Source: Leucobacter luti (GTDB taxonomy: Bacteria; Actinomycetota; Actinomycetes; Actinomycetales; Microbacteriaceae). From it: a stretch of DNA of 64,000 nt. How positions within the stretch are numbered: the first letter of the stretch is position 1; each line of letters starts with the position of its first letter. Positions 19,012 to 26,320 of this stretch are shown here, in pieces. A model generated the notes under the pieces. It searched no databases and was not told the DNA's origin. It saw only the letters and a program-made list of their open reading frames with translations. The DNA lies in assembly GCF_004217175.1 (NCBI RefSeq), contig NZ_SHKI01000002.1, positions 487,000-550,999 of the forward strand, given 5' to 3'. Position numbers and translations under genes: made by a program.

Positions 19012-20004
19012 GTGAGCCATCGCAAACCGATCACGATGAAAGACGTTGCAGCGCACGCCGGGGTGTCCGCCGCGACCGTATCGCGCGCGCTCAGCGGTGG
19101 TCGGGCGATGAACCCCGAAGTGCAGCGGCGCGTCCAGGAGTCTGCCCGCGAGCTGGGATACCAGGTCAACCTGCTCGGCCGCGCGCTCCGCCAGCAGCGA
19201 CTCAACATCGTCGGGCTCATGGTCCCCGACCTCGAAAACCCGTTCTTTGCGGCGCTCGCCGAGCAGCTGGCCCGCACGCTTCGCGGCAACGGTTTCGAAC
19301 TGCTGGTCAGCAGCGCTGCGGGGAGCGTTGAGATCGAGGCCCACGGGGTGCAGTCGTTCCTCGGACAGCAGATTCACGCGCTCGTGATTATCCCGTGCGA
19401 CGAACTCGCGAGCGCAGACACCCTGCGGCTCGCACGCGAGCGTGTGCCGGTCGTGCAATACGACCGCCGGGTGGCCGCGGTCGACGTCCCATTCGTCGGG
19501 TGCGACAACCGCGCCGGGATGGAGCTCCTCGCCAACCATGTCCGCACCGCCGACCCAGCGGGGGACCAGGTGGTGTTCGTGGGCGCGGACGCCACGTCGT
19601 CATCTGGGCGCGAACGCCTGGAGGGATTCCGGCGCGAGTTCCCGAACGCGCCCGCGCTCGCGGGGAGCTTTGACGTGGAGTGGGGGTATCGGGCTGTTGG
19701 CGAGATCGTCGCGATGGGAATTGAGTCTGGCACGATCGTGGCCGCGGCCGATGTGATCGCTCTCGGCGTCCTTACCGGCCTGATCGGAGCGGGGTTTCGC
19801 GTGCCGCAGGACTTCCGCGTTGTGGGGTTCGACGGTATTGGCATCTCCCAGTTCGTGATGCCAACGCTCACCACGATCCGGCAGCCCGTTGAGCGCATGA
19901 GCGACGCAATACTTGAGTTGATCCGCGAGGGTGTGGGGGGTTCTGAGTCGGCAGCGATCACCCTGCAGCCGGAGTTCGTGTCTGGAGCCTCAAGCCCGAG
20001 CTAA
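19012..20004 (+). CDS. LacI-family transcriptional regulator
   Basis: Local repressor, probably of the divergent sugar/nucleoside operon. The 330-residue protein starts with a LacI helix-turn-helix (MKDVAAHAGVSAATVSRALS, residues 9-28), followed by the hinge region and a periplasmic-binding-protein-like effector domain (NIVGLMVPDLENPFFAAL; VGFDGIGISQFVMPTLTTI). The GTG at 19012 follows GTGAGG; the ATG at 19036 is an alternative that would trim eight residues. The effector is likely the imported sugar or its phosphorylated product. Confidence 0.92.
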   Translation: MSHRKPITMKDVAAHAGVSAATVSRALSGGRAMNPEVQRRVQESARELGYQVNLLGRALRQQRLNIVGLMVPDLENPFFAALAEQLARTLRGNGFELLVSSAAGSVEIEAHGVQSFLGQQIHALVIIPCDELASADTLRLARERVPVVQYDRRVAAVDVPFVGCDNRAGMELLANHVRTADPAGDQVVFVGADATSSSGRERLEGFRREFPNAPALAGSFDVEWGYRAVGEIVAMGIESGTIVAAADVIALGVLTGLIGAGFRVPQDFRVVGFDGIGISQFVMPTLTTIRQPVERMSDAILELIREGVGGSESAAITLQPEFVSGASSPS

Positions 20005-20069
20005 GTGCTTCGTTCGCAGGCACCCCGCTTCGCGCGGTAGGATACTCAAGTGTTCAAGAGGTGGAAGCG

Positions 20070-20951
20070 GTGACCGCGCGCGGTGAGAACGCGTCTCGGC
20101 GACGCCTCCGGTATCGCAATGATTGCGAGCTTGAGATCGAATTGTCGTGGTTTGCCATGACCGATGTCGGCCGTCGGCGCGAGACAAATCAGGACAGCTA
20201 CGTGACGATGCCGCCGGTTTTCGCGGTCGCGGACGGCATGGGTGGGCACTCGGCCGGTGAGGTCGCGTCCGCCGCGGTTGTGCGCCGGCTCGCCGAGCTG
20301 GGCGGAAGCGAGCGCGTGGTCGAGGCGGACATCGATGCGGTGCTCGCGGACGCGGTTGACGACATCGAGCTCGACGCCGGCGAGACCGAGCTCGGTGCGG
20401 GCACCACGGTCACCGGCGTGTGCCTCAGCACCGACGACCAGCCCACCTGGAAAGTCTTCAACATCGGAGACTCCCGGGTGTACCAGTACTTCAAGGGTGC
20501 GCTCAGTCAGATCACCGTCGACCACTCAGTGGTGCAGCACCTCATCGACACCGGTGCGATCACCGAGGAAGAGGCCGAGACTCATCCGCACGCAAACGTG
20601 ATCACGCGCGCGGTCGGCTTCAACGAGGCCCCGATCCCCGAGTACACCTCGCTCGCGCTGATCCCCGGGCAGCGGATCCTGATCTGTTCCGACGGGCTCA
20701 CCAAGGAGCTCACCGATATCGGTATCCAGCACTTCCTCGCGACGCAAGAGACCGCCGAGGGGGCCGCGACCATGCTCGTGCGGCAGGCCGTCGAGAACGC
20801 CGGCCGCGACAATGTGACCGCGATCGTGATCGACGTGCACGCGGTGGGCGACGTGGTCGACACCGGCAGCGTCACTGCCGCCGGGATCGACCTGTCCGAG
20901 CTCGATCCCGAGGACCCCGAGGTCGATACCGAGCCCGTCCGGGTTCCGTAG
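20070..20951 (+). CDS. PP2C-family serine/threonine protein phosphatase
   Basis: Mn2+/Mg2+-dependent protein phosphatase, soluble. The 293-residue protein has the ordered PP2C motifs: RRETNQDSYV near residue 40, VADGMGGHSAGE (metal-binding Asp), FNIGDSRVY, the ICSDGLTKELTD metal-binding motif and AGRDNVTAIVID. There is no membrane segment, unlike PstP-type PP2C. TAGGAT at 20038-20043 is a likely -10 box. AAGAGG lies 8 nt before the GTG at 20070; a GTG at 20061 would add three residues. No kinase or FHA gene is near, so its substrate is unknown. Confidence 0.9.
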   Translation: MTARGENASRRRLRYRNDCELEIELSWFAMTDVGRRRETNQDSYVTMPPVFAVADGMGGHSAGEVASAAVVRRLAELGGSERVVEADIDAVLADAVDDIELDAGETELGAGTTVTGVCLSTDDQPTWKVFNIGDSRVYQYFKGALSQITVDHSVVQHLIDTGAITEEEAETHPHANVITRAVGFNEAPIPEYTSLALIPGQRILICSDGLTKELTDIGIQHFLATQETAEGAATMLVRQAVENAGRDNVTAIVIDVHAVGDVVDTGSVTAAGIDLSELDPEDPEVDTEPVRVP

Positions 20952-20996
20952 GGCGCTGGGCTCCGCCGCGGCTTGCCGTTCTTGCGTTCCCGCCGG

Positions 20997-21189
20997 CGAG
21001 TGAAGGCTTCGCACGCGAGTGGCGGCTTCGCGAACGAGTGGCGGCTTCGCTCACGAGTGTCGGTGTCGCGCACGAGTGGCGGTGTCTTGCGCGAGTGGCG
21101 GTGTCGCGTGCGAGTGGAGGCTTCGCTCGCGAGTGTGCGGCTTCACTGCGGAGGTGAAGCCGCACACTCGTGACGAAGCCGCACGCTCA
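20997..21189. repeat. 19-bp tandem repeat array ending in a 16-bp perfect hairpin
   Basis: Seven consecutive units of exactly 19 bp, each opening with CGAGTG and usually reading CGAGTGGCGGCTTCGC plus three variable bases, fill 20997-21129. The eighth (CGAGTGTGCGGCTTCA, 21130-21145) pairs perfectly with 21155-21170 around a 9-nt loop, and another inverted part-copy follows to about 21189. The array occupies the gap between the PP2C gene and the ABC permease gene, which converge here. It contains no gene of its own. A shorter relative lies at 23986-24064. Confidence 0.9.
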
Positions 21190-21245
21190 TGGGGTGGGGC
21201 GGCGCGGCTGGTGCGTTGAATGGCGCGGCCCGGGCCGGGCCGGGT

Positions 21246-22049
21246 CTAGTGTCGGCGGCGCAGCGACAGGATCGCGAGCCCCACGGCGGCAGCGCACCAC
21301 ACCAGCACTACCGCGAAGTCGCGGCCACTCGCCTCGAAGCTGTGCCCGGCGAGCCCCGCTCGCATGAGATTCGCCATTGGCTCGATGGGGAGAAACGCGT
21401 GCGCGCTCCGCAACCACTCGGGCAGGTTTGCTGCGGGGAAGCTGATCGGGGAAAACAGGAGCAGCAGGAACACGAGGAGCTGCGTAATGAGCATTGCCAC
21501 CATCGGGGGCAGCAATACCGCGAAGGTGTAGCCGATCGTTGCGGCGGTCAAAGAGATCAGCAGCGCGACGGGCACGATCCACGGAGCGATCTGGTACTCG
21601 ATCCCATAGCGGAGCGCCCCAACCAGCGCACCGAAAACGAATCCCGGAAGTGCAAGCAGGGTCCACACCGAGAGGTCCGCGGCGAGGAACGCGCTGCGGG
21701 GCACGGGCAGGGTGCGCAGCCACTCGGCGCTTCCCTCCAATCGCGACTGCGACATCTGCTGCGGAGTCATGATCAGCCCGACGATGATCAGGGTGATCGT
21801 GGGAGCGCCGGTCGCGAGAAACAGCGCCGCCTCCGCCGCCACGTCGCCGATGAGGATCCCGTAGCCCAGCACCGTCGAGACCGCGAGCGCCGTCTGGACC
21901 ACGACCAGGAGCGGGAGGTACTGCGCCTGTCGCCGCACCTGCCACTGTGCGAGGAGCAGGGTCCCGCGTATCGTCGATGCCGGGCGGGCCGCGCGATCCC
22001 CGGCTGCGGTCTGGGCTGCACCCACGCTCGCTGTGCTCCGCGCGCTCAC
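21246..22049 (-). CDS. ABC-2 type transporter permease
   Basis: Membrane component of an exporter with the upstream ATPase. The 267-residue protein has a hydrophilic N-terminus and about six hydrophobic helices. It lies in the ABC-2 class by size and topology (LLISLTAATIGYTFAVLLPP; VFLLLLFSPISFPAANLPEWLR, a typical ABC-2 'SP' motif near the end of the fifth helix). The GTG at 22049 overlaps the stop codon of the ATPase gene (GTGA), so the two are coupled. Substrate unknown; the paired TetR suggests a drug or toxic lipid. Confidence 0.85.
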   Translation of the reverse strand: MSARSTASVGAAQTAAGDRAARPASTIRGTLLLAQWQVRRQAQYLPLLVVVQTALAVSTVLGYGILIGDVAAEAALFLATGAPTITLIIVGLIMTPQQMSQSRLEGSAEWLRTLPVPRSAFLAADLSVWTLLALPGFVFGALVGALRYGIEYQIAPWIVPVALLISLTAATIGYTFAVLLPPMVAMLITQLLVFLLLLFSPISFPAANLPEWLRSAHAFLPIEPMANLMRAGLAGHSFEASGRDFAVVLVWCAAAVGLAILSLRRRH

Positions 22050-23014
22050 GCCGCGACCCCCGCGTCGGTGCCCACGAGTTCGAGGTAGGCGTCCTCGAGT
22101 GACGCAGGAGTGAGGGAGAAACGCTCGATGTCTCCGCGGCTCACGGCCGCCTGCGCCCACGCCACCGCCTCCGCGGCGCGCTCCGTCGGAATCGCGGCCG
22201 TGGCCACCGCGGGCCCGGTCGGTACTGCTTCGAGGTCGTCCGGGAGCCGGGGGAGCGCGGTGCCGTCGAGCTCGAGGAAGAGTTGCGAGCGGAGGTGGGC
22301 TGTGAGCTGCGCGGGGGTGCCCGATCCGATCACCCTGCCGCGGTCGAGCACCACGAGATCGTCGACGGCGCGCTCCGCCTCACGCACGTTGTGGGTGACG
22401 AGCAGCACGCCGGCGCCGGCTTCGGCGGTCGCACGGATGGCGTCCCACAGCAGCCTGCGCCGGGCGGGATCGACGTCATTCGTTGGCTCGTCGAGGATCA
22501 CCAGGGCGCCCGGGCGCACCGCGGCCATACAGAATGCGGTGAGCCGGGCCACGCCCCCGGAGATCTTCTGTGCCGGGGTGTCTGCCCAAGCGCCGAGGTC
22601 GAGTTCCTCGAGGAGCTGCGACGCGCGGCGCCGCACTTCGCCGCGTTCGCCGCCGCGGATCCTGCCCACCAGCTCGATTGCGGTGCGCGGAGTAAGCCCC
22701 GTGATCGGGACGTTCGCCTGTGCCTGGACGGAGACGAGTTCCCGGGCGCGGGCGGGGTGCGCTACGGCGTCGATCCCGGCCACTCTGATCGTGCCGCTGC
22801 TGGGTTTCAGGAGGCCCACGATTTGATTCACGAGCGTGGTCTTTCCTGCACCGTTGTGGCCGAGGATGCCAAGCACGCGGCCGGGCCTGGCTGTGAGGCT
22901 AATCCCGTCGTTCGCGGGAGCCGTGCGGCCGCGATAGTGCTTGATCAGCCGCTCGATGCTGAGCACCGGGTCGGGGTGTTGAGTAGCGCCTGGGTGGGGG
23001 TGGTGGGCGGGCAT
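22046..23014 (-). CDS. ABC exporter ATP-binding protein
   Basis: ATPase for the ABC-2 permease. The 322-residue protein has Walker A LGHNGAGKTT near residue 60, a Q-loop VQAQAN, a slightly degenerate signature KISGGVARL instead of LSGGQ, Walker B LVILDEPTNDVDP and the switch histidine LVTHNV. A C-terminal tail of about 90 residues follows, as in drug/antibiotic resistance-type (DrrA-like) ATPases. AGGAG is 6 nt before the ATG at 23014. Its promoter carries the TetR operator described at 23066-23118. Confidence 0.88.
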   Translation of the reverse strand: MPAHHPHPGATQHPDPVLSIERLIKHYRGRTAPANDGISLTARPGRVLGILGHNGAGKTTLVNQIVGLLKPSSGTIRVAGIDAVAHPARARELVSVQAQANVPITGLTPRTAIELVGRIRGGERGEVRRRASQLLEELDLGAWADTPAQKISGGVARLTAFCMAAVRPGALVILDEPTNDVDPARRRLLWDAIRATAEAGAGVLLVTHNVREAERAVDDLVVLDRGRVIGSGTPAQLTAHLRSQLFLELDGTALPRLPDDLEAVPTGPAVATAAIPTERAAEAVAWAQAAVSRGDIERFSLTPASLEDAYLELVGTDAGVAA

Positions 23015-23065
23015 GAAATGCTCCTTTCGTCGTCCGGGAAGTCCCGGAATGTGCCCCTCTTGATT

Positions 23066-23118
23066 GAACATACCCATGGGTATCTCGAAATGCAATATGG
23101 ATTCTCATGGGTATGTTC
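23066..23118. promoter_or_regulatory. Divergent ABC/TetR control region with paired TetR operator sites
   Basis: ATACCCATGGGTAT (23070-23083) is a perfect 14-bp palindrome. In addition GAACATACCCATG (23066-23078) is repeated inverted and exact as CATGGGTATGTTC (23106-23118). On the minus strand TTGCAT (23090-23095) and TATGTT (23067-23072) form a 17-nt-spaced promoter for the ABC ATPase gene, covered by the palindrome. On the plus strand the second site lies just upstream of TAGGCT (23122-23127), 6 nt before the TetR ATG. This fits a repressor that controls both genes. Confidence 0.7.
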
Positions 23119-23133
23119 GGGTAGGCTTGCGTC

Positions 23134-23859
23134 ATGGCACGGCGTCAGCGGGGCCCCGAGGGGTCGAATGGAGAGCAGCAGCTGCGGGATGCGGCGAAGG
23201 CGCTCGCGGACGCCGCGGGCCAGCTCGGCCAGAGCTTTGGTGCGGTCGGTGGCCAGGCAGAGACTGGCGTGACCAAGGGGCTCCTCGCGGCGGCGGAAGC
23301 GCTTGCGCAGGCCTCTGCGTGGGTAGAGCAGCGAGCCCGGCCCATGAGCACGCGCGAGCAGCTGCTGAAGCAGGCCGCGCGACTGTTTGCGGAGCGCGGG
23401 TTCTCCGGGGTGTCGCTGGTCGATATTGCCCAGGCTGCCGGCTTCACGAAGGGGGCCGTGTACAGCCACTTCGGATCCAAGGAGCAGGTGTTTGTCGCGG
23501 CGGTCCGGTCGGTTACCGGGCGGATCCGCGAGGAGAACGCGGCTGCGGCCCAGTCCGCCAGCTCTCGCGACGACGACGACGCGGCGGCGGATGGCGACGA
23601 CGCTCGGCCCGGCCCGAGCGCGGAAGACCTGGGTGCGGCCGCCACACTGGGAATCGAGGCGCTCCTCTTTGGATGGCGTGTGCCTGAGCACCGCGCCGAG
23701 GTGCGCGAGCTGGTGACTGAACTCATCGCAGTGCTCAGCGCCGCCGCCGAACGCCTGCCCGCCGACGCCGTGCGCGAGCAGCGGGTGCTCGCGCGCGACG
23801 AGACGCAGTTTGCGGTGCTCGCGATGCGGGAGTTGCTCACTCAAATCGCCGACGGCTAG
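23134..23859 (+). CDS. TetR-family regulator with long N-terminal extension
   Basis: Probable repressor of the divergent ABC exporter. The 241-residue protein carries the TetR DNA-binding domain at about residues 73-120 (QAARLFAERGF, AGFTKGAVYSHFGSKEQVF), not at the N-terminus as usual. The first 70 residues are alanine-rich and amphipathic (AAKALADAAGQLGQSFGAV, LLAAAEALAQASAWVEQ). A later linker is very acidic (SSRDDDD). The ATG at 23134 sits 6 nt after a TAGGCT -10 box, consistent with a leaderless mRNA. An internal ATG at 23344 would give a conventional TetR but has no clear ribosome site, so the extension is probably real. Confidence 0.85.
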   Translation: MARRQRGPEGSNGEQQLRDAAKALADAAGQLGQSFGAVGGQAETGVTKGLLAAAEALAQASAWVEQRARPMSTREQLLKQAARLFAERGFSGVSLVDIAQAAGFTKGAVYSHFGSKEQVFVAAVRSVTGRIREENAAAAQSASSRDDDDAAADGDDARPGPSAEDLGAAATLGIEALLFGWRVPEHRAEVRELVTELIAVLSAAAERLPADAVREQRVLARDETQFAVLAMRELLTQIADG

Positions 23860-23985
23860 CCGCGCACGCGCACTGAGCATCGTGCACCCGGGGTGGCTCG
23901 TGCGGCGCCGATCTGGAATGCCGGTGTGTGGCGGCCCTGCCCCAGAGCGGTATTCCCGCCCGAGTGCGGAGGATCCCACCCGCCA

Positions 23986-24064
23986 CGAGTGGAGGCTTCG
24001 CGCACGAGTGTGCGGCTGCACTGCGGGGGTGAAGCCGCACGCTCGCGATGAAGCCGCACGCTCG
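23986..24064. repeat. Second copy of the 19-bp/hairpin intergenic repeat
   Basis: One 19-bp unit (23986-24004) is followed by CGAGTGTGCGGCTGCA (24005-24020), a loop and the inverted arm at 24030-24045 with two mismatches, then another inverted part-copy up to 24064. It matches the terminal part of the array at 20997-21189. The two copies bracket the ABC exporter/TetR module. Confidence 0.8.
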
Positions 24065-24065
24065 T

Positions 24066-24127
24066 GGGTTGGGTTGGGTTGGGTTGGGTGGGCTGGGTTG
24101 GGTTAGGTGGGTTGGGGCGGGTTTGGG
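24066..24127 (+). repeat. GGGTT-type G-tract repeat with G-quadruplex potential
   Basis: At least ten runs of three or more G separated by one to three bases, beginning with five tandem GGGTT units and then degenerating. Such a strand could fold into one or more G-quadruplexes. It lies in a 423-bp gene-free stretch between the convergent TetR and gabT genes. The rest of that gap (24130-24227) is very GC-rich without a recognisable feature. Confidence 0.75.
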
Positions 24128-24227
24128 TGGATCGAGGCGCTGGCCCACGCCGCGCGCCGCGCAGCGCGCGGCAGGCGCGGCCGGGCCGCGCCGCCCCCGC
24201 GCCGCGCCGCCACACCGTCAGAACGCA

Positions 24228-24266
24228 GCACGGGGCGGGACGGGCTCAGCCCGTCCCGCCCCGTGC
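24228..24266. terminator. Perfect 18-bp hairpin terminator downstream of gabT
   Basis: GCACGGGGCGGGACGGGC (24228-24245) pairs exactly with 24249-24266 around a TCA loop, 16 nt beyond the gabT stop codon. There is no U-run on either side. It could stop transcription from gabT and from the convergent TetR side. Confidence 0.75.
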
Positions 24267-24282
24267 GGCGCAGTAGCCGAGG

Positions 24283-25677
24283 CTACGCGGCGGCGGCGAA
24301 CGCCTCGTCGAGTACGCTCACCACGTCCTCCAGCAGTTCGTCGGTCATCTTGAGCGACGGCAGGAAGCGGATCGCCTGGTTGTGGATGCCGGAGCTCAGC
24401 AGCAGCACGCCCTGCTGAGCGGCGTAGTCGATCACCTTGGCGACAAGCTCGGGGTTCGGATCGAGCGTGCCGGGCTGCACGACCTCGATCGCGAGCATTG
24501 CGCCCTTGCCGCGCACCTCGGCGATTGCGGGGTACTTCGCGGCGAGGCGGCCGAGCCCCGCGCCGAACACGCGCTCAATGCGCTGCGCCTCGGCGAGGAG
24601 ATCCTGAGCCGCGATCTGCTCGAACACGGCGACGGCCGCCGCGCACGAGACGGGGTTGCCGCCGAAGGTGCCGCCGAGCCCGCCGGGCTGCGACTTGTCC
24701 ATGATCTCGGCGCGGCCCGTGATGCCGGCGAGCGGGAGCCCGCCCGCGATGCCCTTGGCCGAGAGCACGATGTCGGGCTGCACGCCGAACTGCTCGATTG
24801 AGAACACCGTGCCGGTGCGCGCCATGCCGGCCTGCACCTCGTCGGCGATGAAGACGATTCCGTTCGCGCGGCACCACTCGGCGAGCGCGGGGAGGAAGCC
24901 GTCGGCCGGGACGATGAAGCCGCCCTCGCCCTGGATCGGCTCGACCACGAGGCAGGCGAGATCCTCGGCCCCGGCGACCTTCTCGAGGTGCGCGATCGTG
25001 CGCGCTGCGGCCTCGGCTCCGCTGAGCCCGTCGTGCAGCGGGTAGGAGTTGGGCGCCTTGTAGATGTCGCCCGCGCGCGGGCCGTACCCGAGCGCGTAGG
25101 GGGCCGCCTTGTGGTTCATGCTCGAGGTGAGCATGGTGCGACCGTGGTAGGCGTGCTCGAGCACCGCGACGCCGGGGCGTCCGGTGAACTTGCGGGCGAT
25201 CTTGACGCCGTTCTCAACTGCCTCGGCGCCCGAGTTCATGAGCAGCGTCTTGTACGGCGCGTCAGCGGTCGAGCCGGGGACGTGCTGCGCGAGGTGCTCG
25301 GCGACGCGCACGTACGGCTCGTACGGGGTCATGGTGAAGAGCGTGTGGGTCACCTTGTTCAGCTGCGCGGTCGCGGCGGCCACGACGGCCTCGTCGGTGT
25401 GGCCCACGGTGGTGACGCCGATGCCGCCGCACACGTCGATGATGTGGTTGCCGTCGACGTCGACGATGATCGAGTCGTGCGCGCGATCGATGTACACGGG
25501 AAGCACGCTGTGGACGCCGGGCGGGATGACCGCCTGGCGTCGGGCATGGATCTGCTGGGACCGCGGCCCGGGGATCGCCGTGACGACGCGACGCTGCTGG
25601 GGGACGGTGGTCTCCGGCTGCGATGCCTCGACGGTGCTGACGGGTGCCTTGATGGTGCTCACGCTCGCTTCTGTCAT
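24283..25677 (-). CDS. gabT: 4-aminobutyrate--2-oxoglutarate aminotransferase
   Basis: PLP-dependent class III aminotransferase that converts GABA and 2-oxoglutarate to succinate semialdehyde and glutamate. The 464-residue protein shows the NSGAEAVENGVKIARK cofactor loop, EPIQGEGGFIVP, IADEVQAGMARTG with the PLP-binding aspartate, and the Schiff-base lysine in VLSAKGIAGG. The C-terminal end includes GIHNQAIRFLPSL. The ATG at 25677 stands exactly 7 nt after a TAGTAT -10 box, so the mRNA is probably leaderless; the frame upstream has no other support. No GABA permease or semialdehyde dehydrogenase is adjacent, though GabP-like permeases occur at 54.9-57.9 kb. Confidence 0.92.
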   Translation of the reverse strand: MTEASVSTIKAPVSTVEASQPETTVPQQRRVVTAIPGPRSQQIHARRQAVIPPGVHSVLPVYIDRAHDSIIVDVDGNHIIDVCGGIGVTTVGHTDEAVVAAATAQLNKVTHTLFTMTPYEPYVRVAEHLAQHVPGSTADAPYKTLLMNSGAEAVENGVKIARKFTGRPGVAVLEHAYHGRTMLTSSMNHKAAPYALGYGPRAGDIYKAPNSYPLHDGLSGAEAAARTIAHLEKVAGAEDLACLVVEPIQGEGGFIVPADGFLPALAEWCRANGIVFIADEVQAGMARTGTVFSIEQFGVQPDIVLSAKGIAGGLPLAGITGRAEIMDKSQPGGLGGTFGGNPVSCAAAVAVFEQIAAQDLLAEAQRIERVFGAGLGRLAAKYPAIAEVRGKGAMLAIEVVQPGTLDPNPELVAKVIDYAAQQGVLLLSSGIHNQAIRFLPSLKMTDELLEDVVSVLDEAFAAAA

Positions 25678-25684
25678 GCGAACG

Positions 25685-25690
25685 ATACTA
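25685..25690 (-). promoter_or_regulatory. -10 box (TAGTAT) of leaderless gabT
   Basis: TAGTAT on the minus strand ends 7 nt before the gabT ATG, which places the start site at or beside the A of the ATG. No Shine-Dalgarno sequence is present. No clear -35 hexamer. Confidence 0.55.
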
Positions 25691-25775
25691 CTCCCGCCAG
25701 GTGACGGCCGCCCGCGAACCGTGTTCCCACGGCCATCGCAGGCCCGCCGCCCGCGCACGATCCGGCCGGTCGCGC

Positions 25776-25781
25776 TAGCCT
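25776..25781 (+). promoter_or_regulatory. -10 box (TAGCCT) of leaderless OsmC-like gene
   Basis: TAGCCT ends 6 nt before the ATG at 25788 with no ribosome site between. With the gabT box it forms a compact divergent promoter pair in a 110-bp gap. Confidence 0.5.
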
Positions 25782-25787
25782 GAACGC

Positions 25788-26279
25788 ATGATGGGTGTGC
25801 ACGAGTACCGGATCGACGTCGAGTGGGCCGGAAATCGCGGCACCGGCACCAGCGGGTATCGCGAGTACGGGCGCGAGCTCACAATTCACGCCGCCCACAA
25901 GCCGCCGCTCGCGGGCTCGGCGGATCCGACGTTCCACGGCGACGCGGATCGCTGGAACCCGGAGGAGCTCCTCGTGACCGCGCTCGCACAGTGCCACATG
26001 CTATCGTACCTGCACATGGCCGTGCGGGCCGGCGTGGTGGTTAGGGCGTACACTGACGCCGCGGTGGGCACGATGCGGCAGGAGGGCGTCGGGGGAGCGT
26101 TCACGGATGTGCTGCTGCGCCCGCGCGTCACGGTTGCCGACGCGTCAATGGTCGACGCGGCGCTCGCCGCCCACGGCTCCGCGCGCGAGGCGTGTTTCAT
26201 CGCAAACTCGGTCAACTTCCCGGTGCGGCACGAGCCCGAGATTCTCGTCGCGGGGGCCGCGCCGGACTCGGGAGCGTAA
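25788..26279 (+). CDS. OsmC-family protein (peroxiredoxin-like)
   Basis: A 163-residue soluble protein of the OsmC/Ohr fold. OsmC and Ohr proteins reduce organic hydroperoxides with two cysteines. Both are visible: the first in the LVTALAQCHMLSYL helix near residue 69 and the second in REACFIANSVNFPV near residue 137. The conserved NPEELLVTALAQC signature is diagnostic. The arrangement resembles the OsmC/YhfA-like general branch rather than Ohr. It begins at an ATG with a -10 box only 6 nt upstream. Divergent from gabT; metG starts 41 nt downstream. Confidence 0.88.
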   Translation: MMGVHEYRIDVEWAGNRGTGTSGYREYGRELTIHAAHKPPLAGSADPTFHGDADRWNPEELLVTALAQCHMLSYLHMAVRAGVVVRAYTDAAVGTMRQEGVGGAFTDVLLRPRVTVADASMVDAALAAHGSAREACFIANSVNFPVRHEPEILVAGAAPDSGA

Positions 26280-26307
26280 CACGGGCGTGTGCGCCCGCCC
26301 GAGCGAA

Positions 26308-26313
26308 TAGACT
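26308..26313 (+). promoter_or_regulatory. Candidate -10 box (TAGACT) of metG
   Basis: TAGACT ends 7 nt before the metG ATG. The spacer GGAGGGT also resembles a ribosome site, so the sequence can be read either as a promoter for a leaderless transcript or as a Shine-Dalgarno on a longer mRNA. Confidence 0.4.
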
Positions 26314-26320
26314 GGAGGGT

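Noticed and set aside
20997..21170. Short regular repeats that could suggest a CRISPR array
   Set aside because: Units are contiguous 19-bp tandem copies without unique spacers, end in a hairpin and have no cas genes nearby.
24066..24127. GGGTT repeats resembling a telomere
   Set aside because: The tract is short, internal and flanked by ordinary genes on both sides; no chromosome end is indicated.
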